Source: Auricularia sp. M13 (lineage: Eukaryota; Basidiomycota; Agaricomycetes; Auriculariales; Auriculariaceae). From it: a DNA stretch of 64,000 bases. The stretch spans positions 1,860,001-1,924,000 of the forward strand of contig CM073195.1 in NCBI GenBank assembly GCA_037042915.1. Direction: 5' to 3'. A program made the position numbers and the translations under genes. Below, one piece after another: positions 1 through 8,916 of this stretch; position 1 is the first letter of the stretch; every line of letters starts with the position of its first letter. The notes below the pieces were generated by a model. It made no database searches. It saw only the letters and a program-made list of their open reading frames with translations, and was not told the origin of the DNA.

Positions 1-29
1 TGCACCTCTCACACTGCTGACCACTGTAC

Positions 30-386
30 TCACATGCTATAGCCCCAAGGGCAAGCCGGCACCGATGGTTCGGTTGGATAGCCTGGCTCTGTCGGCGTAC
101 CGGGGTACGATGGTTCGGACGGGGTACCAGGGTACGACGGCTCGGACGGGGTGCCGGGGTACGACGGCTCAGACGGTGTGCCAGGGTACGATGGCGTGCC
201 AGGGTACGACGGAGAGCCGGGGTAGGTCGGCGAGCCGGGATGCTCTCCACCGCCGCTGCCGCCCGGGGACCCGGGGATGGGGATGGAAGGCAGCCCGGGG
301 TGGCCACCGCCGCCGCCCCATCCTCCACCAATACCACCGGCCTGGGCGCCGCCGAGAAGAGCAAGCACAACTGCAGCTGAGAACAT
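30..386 (-). CDS. Secreted Pro/Gly-rich tandem-repeat protein
   Basis: A 118-residue single-exon ORF. Residues 1-16 form a short hydrophobic signal peptide ending at an Ala-Gln-Ala type cleavage site. A glycine-rich stretch (about 17-50) follows, then a low-complexity region built from the 9-residue unit S-Y-P-G-T-P-S-E-P, repeated about three times exactly with looser copies on both sides. The mature protein has one Cys near the C-terminus (A-C-P-W-G). No enzymatic domain is visible. Composition and secretion suggest a cell-wall or extracellular structural protein, or a small effector-like protein, but this is inference. A minus-strand TATAAAA lies about 98 bp upstream of the ATG, which supports this start. 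The repeat DNA also opens long spurious frames on the other strand. Confidence 0.7.
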   Translation of the reverse strand: MFSAAVVLALLGGAQAGGIGGGWGGGGGHPGLPSIPIPGSPGGSGGGEHPGSPTYPGSPSYPGTPSYPGTPSEPSYPGTPSEPSYPGTPSEPSYPGTPTEPGYPTEPSVPACPWGYSM

Positions 387-483
387 ATCCGAGACGCGAA
401 GGAAACTGGCACGAGGAACGAGAAACGAGAAAACGGAACGGGGGAAGGGAGACTGGGGAGCTGTGGGCCGGTGCGTTGATGCG

Positions 484-490
484 TTTTATA
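484..490 (-). promoter_or_regulatory. TATA box of the secreted repeat protein
   Basis: On the minus strand the bases read TATAAAA, about 98 bp before the ATG at 386, a usual distance for a fungal TATA promoter with a short leader. Confidence 0.5.
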
Positions 491-1688
491 GCGAGACAGC
501 GGCCGCGACGACGTGCATCATGGCTCACAAGGGGGTCGAGGGGCGCGAAGTCAGAAGTGGCGGAGCGTGCCCCCTTCTCAAACCGATCTGCAAGTTCGGA
601 CGTCGACGCCGGTTAGGGGCATCTGATTTGAGCGGGCTCGATTTGGTGACGGGAATCGCTGTTTATTTTAGTCAGAGTGCTCGAAGCACAGACAACTGCA
701 AGATATCCTGAATGCGATAATGGACGTACGACCTGCGAGAGGAATACGTACCTTTGTGTTCGAAGCGGAATGGGTCTTTGCAGTCGGATTCCCCCCGATC
801 AAGTATACGTGCGCTGTGCTCGTAGTTAGCAGCGCAGGAATGATGATGGTAGTATTTTGGCGCCTACGTGTTGTAATACCAACAACATCTGGCGGCCGAG
901 AGTCTGCGAGTGCAAAGAAACGTCGGGCTACGTAGAAGTTGCCAGGTGCCCAGATAACCAGGCACCGAGAATACAGCGCGATGACAGCAACGTGCGCGGA
1001 ATCATAGCGAAGCGAAAAGAGCCTGGCGGTCGTCTGACTGTCCATCAAGTCTGTGGATCCTCCGAAAGGAGTCCCCGGGCAATTCATCTCCATGATTGAA
1101 GTGAATGAGGGGTCAGATAGTCATCAATGTCTACATAAAGATCGTAGGAAGCAGCAATGACCTTTGTAAACATCAGATGTTGAATTTTCTGCGCTGCTGT
1201 TCCGGTCCTGGTGAGTTATTTATGTGCCCGGCGCAAACGTCAAGCCACTTAATAACGGCTGAAGTCACTGGTCAAGCGATGATGAACTTTGATGTTGCAG
1301 GGCTATAGCATTCATGGCGCCAGTGTGTCCTCCTGAAAAAATGGTTAGCTGGCTGTAAACTTTGCAACACCAAAAACACCCTTAACAGGAGGGTACCCAC
1401 AGGCGTGATATAGGCGCGACATTCCAATGTAAAGTAGCGTCTGAGCATGCTATTCCCAGCTCTGCAAAGCGAAGAATCTGCGAATTCAAGGGTCGACGGT
1501 GGAAGCGGAACGCGACGCACGTGCATCACGGCGCGTTGATTCAACGCGTCCTGTGTCAGCAACGCGCTTTCGAACTGCGAAACGCGGTTAGAGCGGCGCC
1601 TCAATCGCGTCGGGAGAGGTTAAGTTGGGGCGGCGCCATTTCGAGGTCCGCCACTCCTCCTCTCCTTCCACCCCCTCCGCGTACCGCG
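491..1688. other. Divergent intergenic region
   Basis: Lies between the secreted repeat protein (minus) and the ribonucleotide reductase gene (plus). The short open frames here have no family signature or consistent splice structure. It presumably carries both promoters. Several TGACGC/ACGCGT-like words occur just before the reductase start (about 1500-1600); ACGCGT is the core of the MluI cell-cycle box that controls S-phase genes in fungi, but I only note the match. Confidence 0.4.
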
Positions 1689-4600
1689 ATGACATTTGTC
1701 TTCAAACGCGGTGCGTCTGCTTGACCCTGCTGCCTGCACCCTGCTCACATGCCCGGCACTGTGCCTGCTCGATAATTAGACGGGTAAGCAAATCTGTACT
1801 CTGGCTTTAGCTAACGTTCTAACGCGTGCTGCAGCCGGGTTCGTACTGCTAGCAATGCAGGCCTCTTAGCAGACTCTGACCCATCCCATAGAAAGAACGC
1901 GTGGCGTTCGACAAGGTGCGGCGCCAGTGCTCACAGTCGTCGATTATGCTCACGCCTACCACAGATCACAGCTCGCGTTAGCAAGGTGAGCTCTACGCGT
2001 CTCGACGCGCCTGTGTACTCATAGCGCGCTCAGCTTTGCTATGGACTTGATCCGGAGCACGTCGACCCTATCGAAATCACGAAGAAAGTTATCGATGGTG
2101 TATACGCAGGTGTCACCACGGTTGAACTCGATGTGAGTATTCATGCTGTTATGGTGCTCGCAATGATGCGCGACGCGCTGTCATAGCAAAAATTTTGCGG
2201 CGAAAGTCGCATTGGTCTGCGCTCGTCACGAGAATGTTGAGAGGCTTATCATAATGCTGGCACGCAAAAGCTCTCGTGACGCTGCCCCTGAAATGCTATG
2301 TTGCGCTCGCGAGTTCACTGCGACACCTACCCATGTTTATGCGTTTTGAATGATTTTCTGACTATGCGTAGAACCTTGCCGCCGAAACGGCCGCGTACAT
2401 GACGACCAAACATCCAGACTACGCCATTCTTGCCGCCCGCATTGCCATCTCCAACCTGCACAAGGAGACGAAGAAGAGCTTTTCTCAAGTCATAGAAGAT
2501 TTGTACAACTACGGTACGCCCGCGCTGACTTGCCCATTCTTTCTTATACCGATCGCACGATGCAGTAAACCCCAAGAACGGCAAGCCTGCAGGCATGATC
2601 TCCGAGGAGACCTACCAGGTCGTCAAGCAGAACGCAGAGGTGCTCGACAGCAGCATCATCTACGACCGCGACTTCCACTACCAATACTTTGGCTTCAAGA
2701 CGCTGGAGCGCTCGTATCTCCTTCGGATTAACGGCCGCGTCGCCGAGCGGCCGCAGCACATGCTCATGCGCGTGGCGGTGGGCATCCACGGCGCGGACGT
2801 CGAGCGCGCGATCGAGACGTACAACCTCATGTCCGAGCGCTACTTCACGCACGCCTCGCCGACGCTCTTCAACGCCGGCACGCCGCACCCGCAGCTCAGC
2901 AGCTGCTTCCTCGTCACGATGAAGGAGGACTCGATCGAGGGCATCTACGACACGCTCAAGACGTGCGCGATGATCAGCAAGACGGCCGGCGGCATCGGCC
3001 TCAACATCCACTGCATTCGCGCGAAGGGCTCGTACATCGCGGGCACGAACGGCCACAGCAACGGCATCGTGCCCATGCTGCGCGCGTATGACTCGACGGC
3101 GCGTTATGTCGACCAAGGCGGTAACAAGCGCCCCGGCGCGTTCGCGATTTACATCGAGCCGTGGCATGCGGACGTGTTCGACTTCCTCGACCTGCGCAAA
3201 AACCACGGTAAGGAGGAGGTCCGCGCGCGCGACCTCTTCTATGCGCTCTGGATTCCCGATCTTTTGTGCGTGCTTCTCCCGCTTGCTTGCGCCGACTTTT
3301 CCTGACGTGTCGTTTAGCATGAAGCGTGTCGAGGCGAACGGCGAATGGTCGCTGTTCTGCCCGAACGAGGCGCCCGGCCTTCACGAGGTTCATAGCGCCG
3401 AGTTCGAGGCGCTGTATGAACGCTACGAGAAGGAAGGCCGCGCGCGCAAGACTATCCCTGCGCAGAAGCTGTGGTACGCCATCCTGGAGGCGCAGATCGA
3501 GACTGGCGGGCCGTTCATGTTGTACAAGGATGCGTGCAATGGTCAGTCCTTTCCCTTCACATATCTCTGATGCTGACGCTCTGCGCAGCCAAGTCCAACC
3601 AGCAGAACCTCGGCACGATCAAGTCGTCGAACCTGTGCACCGAGATCGTTGAGTACTCTGCGCCGGACGAGGTCGCGGTGTGCAACTTGGCATCGATCGC
3701 GCTGCCGTCGTTCGTCACGGCCGACAAGAAATCGTACGACTTCCAGAAGTTGCACGACGTTGCCAAGGTCGTCGCGCGCAACCTGAACAAGATCATCGAC
3801 GTGAACTACTACCCCGTACCCGAGGCGCGCCGCAGCAACATGCGGCACCGGCCCATCGGCATCGGCGTGCAGGGCCTCGCGGACGCGTTCATGATCCTGC
3901 GCCTGCCGTTCGACAGTCCGGAGGCGCGCAAGCTCAACCTCCAGATCTTCGAGACCATCTACCACGCAGCGCTCGAGGCGTCGTCCGAGCTCGCCGAGCG
4001 CGACGGCCCGTACGAGACGTGGGTCGGCTCGCCCGCACAGCAGGGCAGGCTGCAGTACGACCTGTGGAGCGTCACGCCGACGGACCTGTGGGACTGGGCG
4101 AGCCTCAAAGAGCAGATTGCGCGCACCGGCCTGCGCAACTCGCTGTTGTTGGCGCCGATGCCGACGGCGTCGACGAGCCAGATCCTCGGCTTCAACGAGT
4201 GCTTCGAGCCGTACACGAGCAACATCTACACGCGCCGCGTGCTCGCGGGCGAGTTCCAGGTGGTGTGCCCGTGGCTGCTGCGCGAGCTCGTCGACCGCCG
4301 GCTGTGGGACGACCACATGAAGAACCTCATCATCGCCAACGGCGGCTCCGTGCAGAACATCCCCGGCATCCCTGACGATGTCAAGGCCATCTACAAGACC
4401 GTCTGGGAGATCTCGCAGAAGAAGGTGCTCGACATGGCCGCCGACCGCGGCGCGTTCATCTGCCAGAGCCAGAGCTTGAATGTGCACTTGCAGAGCCCGA
4501 CGACGGGCCAGCTGGTGAGTTGCTTCCTGGTGCGCGCGCGATGGGGATACATTGTTGACGTGGTGTTGATGTAGACGAGCATGCACTTTTATGGCTGGAA

Positions 4601-5042
4601 GAAGGGTCTGAAGACGGGCATGTACTACCTGCGCACGCGCCCGGCCGCGCAGGCCATTCAGTTCACCGTCGACGCCTCGGTCCTCAAGGAGGCCAAGACC
4701 AACCGCACCGCCGCCGCGCGCGCACCTGCGCCCGTCCGCGCGCCGGTGATGACGCCCAGTCCCAGCCCGAGTCCCGAACCCGAGACGGCAAAGGTCAACG
4801 GCGTCAACGGCATCATCAACGGGGTGAACGGCATCTCGCTGAACGGCGCCGTCGCTGTGAAGCAGGAGCCCGTATCGCCAAAGATCCCCGCCGCCGCGCT
4901 GACTACGAGCGAACGCTCTGCCAAGGCGGCCGCGGAAGACCCGGAATACGCGGCGGCGCTGAAGCGGCTTGCGGAGCTCGACGAGGCGCGCCTCATCTGC
5001 TCGCGCGACAACCCTGAGGGCTGCGTCATGTGCTCTGGCTGA
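1689..5042 (+). CDS. RNR1: Ribonucleoside-diphosphate reductase large subunit (class I R1)
   Basis: Reduces ribonucleoside diphosphates to deoxyribonucleotides for DNA synthesis; cytosolic, paired with the small R2 subunit. I read eleven exons: 1689-1710, 1780-1783, 1835-1838, 1892-1915, 1965-1985, 2034-2132, 2372-2513, 2566-3265, 3318-3541, 3589-4514, 4575-5042. They sum to 2634 nt, or 877 aa, close to yeast R1. The N-terminal ATP-cone begins M-T-F-V-F-K-R-D-G-R. Visible active-site elements are the S-S-C-F-L cysteine, the N-L-C-T-E motif (thiyl Cys with Asn and Glu), the V-C-N-L-A-S cysteine, the radical-transfer Tyr pair in G-M-Y-Y-L, and the C-terminal redox pair C-V-M-C. A low-complexity linker rich in V-N-G-I repeats precedes the tail. 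Two of the early exons would be only 4 nt each; the frame and the conserved D-G-R-K support them. Confidence 0.93.
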
Positions 5043-5657
5043 GCGGTCCGCTGGTGTGTCTTTGGTTTTGGTTGTGGTCTATGTGTTGCTATCATCTCCG
5101 TCCCATTCACTGTCCCGTCCCGCGCACCCTGCTCTCCTGCTGTTTACTATGCCGCCGCCTTTGTACCACTTGTAATAGATGTCTCGTCCAATTCCTCACT
5201 TGCTTTTCTCTCTCTCCAACGGCTACGCCCCTTCTGCATCTCGATGGCAACTTTCCGTCCGCAGCATGCTTCCCAGTCGACGTCGACAGGAACGACTTGC
5301 CTTGCGGTTTCTTCTCGTGGGGAGCCTGACAACCGTGTACAGCTGATCCGTACTTGCTTAGATTCACTCGAGTTGAATCTGGCTCTCAGGCAGCTGAGCT
5401 CCTCTCAACGGCCCTAGCAGGTTATCGGCGATTCCCGCATTGTGTCCACCGTCTTCCTCGTTAACGTTCTTCAGATGCGATTGAACGGTGACAATGGTAC
5501 GTATGCTCCGTATCTCGTGACCAGTTGCCTGTAGTCACTGGACGGCGGCGCGTTGTCTTTCGGGCAATCGCCGAACGTGGTGGACGGTCGTGGTTCCAAA
5601 CGCTTCTATAAAAGCTGCACCGCGCGACCACCTGCGTCTTCTTGCACCCATCCCGCC
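5043..5657 (+). promoter_or_regulatory. Reductase 3' UTR and F-box gene promoter with TATA box
   Basis: After the reductase stop comes about 300 bp of likely 3' UTR with pyrimidine-rich stretches. The F-box gene promoter follows, with a TATAAAA at 5607-5613. That box sits 45 bp before the ATG at 5658, so the upstream in-frame ATG at 5553 would lie outside the transcript. Confidence 0.5.
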
Positions 5658-7343
5658 ATGTTGCGCAGACTGGCCTACACGTTCGGCTCTTTGAAGCTCC
5701 AGTCGCGGCCGTCCTTTCAATGTATGTTGCCTGGGATCATCGCGTGTTTGGATAGCGAAGCAACTGACTCCTGCTCAGGCCGTTATACAGGCTTACCGCC
5801 CGAATTGCTGGCTGGCATATTTCTCTATCTAGACTTCTTCGACATGGTGGCTGTTACGCACGTGTGCGCCAACTGGCGTGCCATCGCCATCAACTACCAC
5901 AAGCTGTGGACCACGATTGAAGCGGGCAGAAATCCCGCCGAGCTCGCCAAACTGCTTGAGCGCACGAATCATCTGAAGCGCATCCGCCTCGTGCTCTGGG
6001 ACCGCTTCCCGTCTTACGCTGCTCCCTTCCAGACTCTGATATCGCGCAACCAGGCTGGCAAGCTGGATGCGATTGAGCTTGCTGGCGAGGTGCACGCACC
6101 GGCAGACTTTGCCGCGCTGGACAGCGTCGCGCCGTTTCTGACGTACCTGCATCTGCGCGTTCCGTATCGCGAGTACCCCTGGCACGAAGAGTCGGATTAC
6201 GAGGAAACCGACGTTGAAACGCCCGATGCAGCCGACTGGTCTGCGGCGGCACACACGCGCATTTTGATTCCCGTTCCTCTATCCTTGTTCCCTGGACAGA
6301 TTGCAGGACAGCTCCGGACGCTTATTCTCGGACGCGGCGTGAAGTTGCCTGACAGCGGTTTTCTCCAGTGTTTGGCTTTTACCAGCGTGGAACGGCTCGA
6401 CTACACGATGCACTTTCTTGTTCTGGAGGACCTGTCCGCTATCGAGACGATGTTCCCGTCCTTGAAGCATCTGCGCCTCAGGGCGGACAGTTCCGAGCTA
6501 CATGACCCTGTCGGCGTGCCCGCGTATGGCGGGCGCGAGCTGATTTCGTTTGACTTGGTTTTCAGCCCGTCGAACGAGCGCTTTTCCTGCACGGAGGATG
6601 GTGTACGCATCGAGCCCATCGTACTGCACTTTTTCACGGGCCCGAAGGCCCGGCACACACGCCTGCGGTACCATGTGGAGTGCGTCGACCGCGCCACGGA
6701 TCTCTGGTGGAACGTCGACGACGGCGACGACGACGCCTCGCAAAGTCGTGCCGTCGACGTGATCATCCGCGCCCACGACAAAAGCCCGATCTGTGCGACC
6801 TTCGACCTGCGCACCGGAGACGGGCGGACGATTCACGTGCACAGATACCCCGCCGTCGATGCCCGCCTCTCGGTCAGCCCCATGTGGGGCGGTCTGCGCC
6901 GGCTCACCGTTAGCAGGACGTGGATCGCGGGTCGGTTCCTCCCCCCGTTTTACAACCTCGCGCAACTCGTCGTCCTGTTCGAAAACGAGTTTGGTGGCTC
7001 CCTCACGCAGGCCTTCTCTAATCCGAGCACTGGTCGCAAGACAAAGCTTGACTGCCCGTTTTTGCGCGACCTTATACTCGCCCCTGATCCCCAGTGGGCC
7101 AAGCAGCAATTGTCGCTGTCGGCGGGCGATATCCTTGGGTTCTTGAATGATTGCCTTCAACTCAACCAGGAGCCACTAGAGGTACTCTGCCTACAAAATA
7201 TCGAACTTCTGGCGCTGGGCCCGGATGACATCGCCGAACTGCGCGCAGCGGTAAGGTCACTCAAAACTGCACAGTCTCCTGTCAAGCTCAGATTTGAGGA
7301 GGAGGAGGACGCATGGTGGTATGAACGGGAAGTGAATCATTGA
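5658..7343 (+). CDS. F-box domain protein with LRR-like C-terminus
   Basis: Probable substrate adaptor of an SCF ubiquitin ligase. An F-box starts near residue 45 with L-P-P-E-L-L-A-G-I-F and continues through V-C-A-N-W-R, the usual Skp1-binding helices. The rest is a long leucine-rich, aspartate-containing region of the type found in the very large F-box families of Agaricomycetes. I chose the ATG at 5658 because a TATAAAA box lies between it and the upstream ATG. A stop-free, in-frame 57-nt intron (5722-5778, gtatgt to ctcag) probably removes a stretch before the F-box, giving 542 aa; unspliced it would be 561 aa. The substrate is unknown. Confidence 0.8.
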   Translation: MLRRLAYTFGSLKLQSRPSFQCMLPGIIACLDSEATDSCSGRYTGLPPELLAGIFLYLDFFDMVAVTHVCANWRAIAINYHKLWTTIEAGRNPAELAKLLERTNHLKRIRLVLWDRFPSYAAPFQTLISRNQAGKLDAIELAGEVHAPADFAALDSVAPFLTYLHLRVPYREYPWHEESDYEETDVETPDAADWSAAAHTRILIPVPLSLFPGQIAGQLRTLILGRGVKLPDSGFLQCLAFTSVERLDYTMHFLVLEDLSAIETMFPSLKHLRLRADSSELHDPVGVPAYGGRELISFDLVFSPSNERFSCTEDGVRIEPIVLHFFTGPKARHTRLRYHVECVDRATDLWWNVDDGDDDASQSRAVDVIIRAHDKSPICATFDLRTGDGRTIHVHRYPAVDARLSVSPMWGGLRRLTVSRTWIAGRFLPPFYNLAQLVVLFENEFGGSLTQAFSNPSTGRKTKLDCPFLRDLILAPDPQWAKQQLSLSAGDILGFLNDCLQLNQEPLEVLCLQNIELLALGPDDIAELRAAVRSLKTAQSPVKLRFEEEEDAWWYEREVNH

Positions 7344-7633
7344 TTTAGACTTCACGACGGGTATTTGTACCTCTTGATTTGGCACCGAATTGCGATTCTT
7401 GGGAGCCGGCTCTCATTTCTTTCTCCAATCCTCAAAGTGGCTAGGCACGTAAGAGGCCCGATAGTGTTCGCTCGCGCCTTAAGAGGCACGAAAACAGTGG
7501 CTCTGCGACGGCCCAAAAGGACTTCTCTTCGCTCGGCGAGCGAATGAGACATTAGACAGTCGTGATTTCTCCGCGTAATTTGTGCACTACATATACCTGG
7601 ACCTTTCAGTTCCGTGCAGAGGCAGTTCGTAGG

Positions 7634-8116
7634 CTATCCTGGGCAAACTCGTGAGTACCGCCACTCCCGTTTCTTCGGTGGGCAGCCGATCTTCTTTATG
7701 CGTCGCCTAAGTGACTCCTCGTAATCCTCCCACTCCGAGGTGTCGCGAACAAAGACCGCGTGACGTTCTTCGCAACTCTCGTACACGCTCCAGTGGTCGT
7801 CCCTGGAGTGCGGACTTGTGTATACTTTGCCACATCCGCCGCGGCACCCGAATTGCGTCAGTCGCGGTTTCTTATGCTCTCTCTGAATCGGTTTCGGTTT
7901 CGCTCTGGTCTCCTTGGGTTGTTTGCCCTTAGCTACACGCCAATCCCGCTCTGGGAGCTTGGAGGGTACTGCGTAAAGGGGTTGATACAGGAATTCTTTC
8001 CGCAAAGCTGCACTGGCACCTACTGGGTTTGCTGGGCTCGCGATCGTCGCGCAGCCAGTGAGCGAGCGCGCAATGCTCTTGCTCTCGTGGTGACGGTGGA
8101 GGTGCTCTGCTTCCAT
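7634..8116 (-). CDS. Hypothetical basic protein with Cys/His cluster
   Basis: An intact 160-residue ORF that I do not recognise. It is basic (many Lys/Arg in the middle) and contains a C-R-G-G-C spacing followed by two His residues about 10 and 13 residues on, which resembles a degenerate C2H2-type zinc site. No signal peptide or membrane segment is visible. Upstream exons may exist, since the reading frames between 8020 and 8240 are also open on this strand, but I could not place a convincing splice. It may be a small zinc-binding nuclear protein or a spurious ORF in GC-rich DNA. Confidence 0.3.
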   Translation of the reverse strand: MEAEHLHRHHESKSIARSLTGCATIASPANPVGASAALRKEFLYQPLYAVPSKLPERDWRVAKGKQPKETRAKPKPIQREHKKPRLTQFGCRGGCGKVYTSPHSRDDHWSVYESCEERHAVFVRDTSEWEDYEESLRRRIKKIGCPPKKREWRYSRVCPG

Positions 8117-8916
8117 CCTTCAGTACTGGCAGGAGGTACGACTGATCGGGCAGCTGTGGCAGCAGCTGGAAGACGGTCGCTTCGACTTGGCGCGCGGCTC
8201 GCGGCACCCGCATTTGCAGCATGCCAGATGATATTCAACGAGCAATGACGGAGGTTTGAACTAAAGGCGACGAGGGTGTGGACACGGCGATCAGCGTGTC
8301 TGTGGGTAGCCTTTTCTCAGGTGCCGCCGTCCACGTCAAACTCTCCTTACCCACTGCCCCGCATCCTGGCGCCTTTGACGCCCGAACATCGCCACCTCCA
8401 GTATGTGTCGCGCGTGGCAGGCAGGCTCGCGCTCTCCGGAAAAGTTGCGTGAGTTCTGCCCTGCGGTCGATGACCATCTGTATATAAGCTCCGCACTCGC
8501 TCTTTTCCTGGTCCGCCTTTTCCCGCACTGCAGGCGCCAGCTCAGTTCATTTCCTACACCATTTTCCTCGGACAATGCGAAATTGCGCAACCACACCTAC
8601 TATCCGGATGCGCTGGAGGTTGCTGTTGGAGGTGCATGCTTTTCCCCTGCACAGTGCCGTAGTCGTTTCCGACCTGTTGCGATTGGAAACAGGTCATGAT
8701 CAACCTTGGGAGCAAAGAGCAAGCACCCACCTACTCCAGGGCTTCTTCCAGGATGCCTCGAACCATAATCAGCTCTGCCTTCGGAAAACGTGATACTGTG
8801 CTTGCTATTGTTCGCCGGGAAAACAACCGGGACCGCATCTGTGTATCTGACAACTGCAGCCGCTCCGCTGCTTGGCTCTGGCGGTGTAGCTCGCGTCTTG
8901 TGCATCGACTACCGTT
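8117..8916 (+). promoter_or_regulatory. Upstream region of the Ubp2-like gene
   Basis: Holds a plus-strand TATATAAG at 8481-8488. This is about 430 bp before the Ubp2-like ATG, so a long leader or a leader intron is possible. No other gene is supported here. Confidence 0.35.

Noticed and set aside
2544-3320. 258-codon minus-strand open frame
   Set aside because: It is antisense to the highly conserved ribonucleotide reductase exon; GC-rich codon bias removes stops on the opposite strand. No motifs.
3543-4586. 347-codon minus-strand open frame
   Set aside because: Shadow of reductase exon 10, Arg/Val/Ala/His-rich with no family signature.
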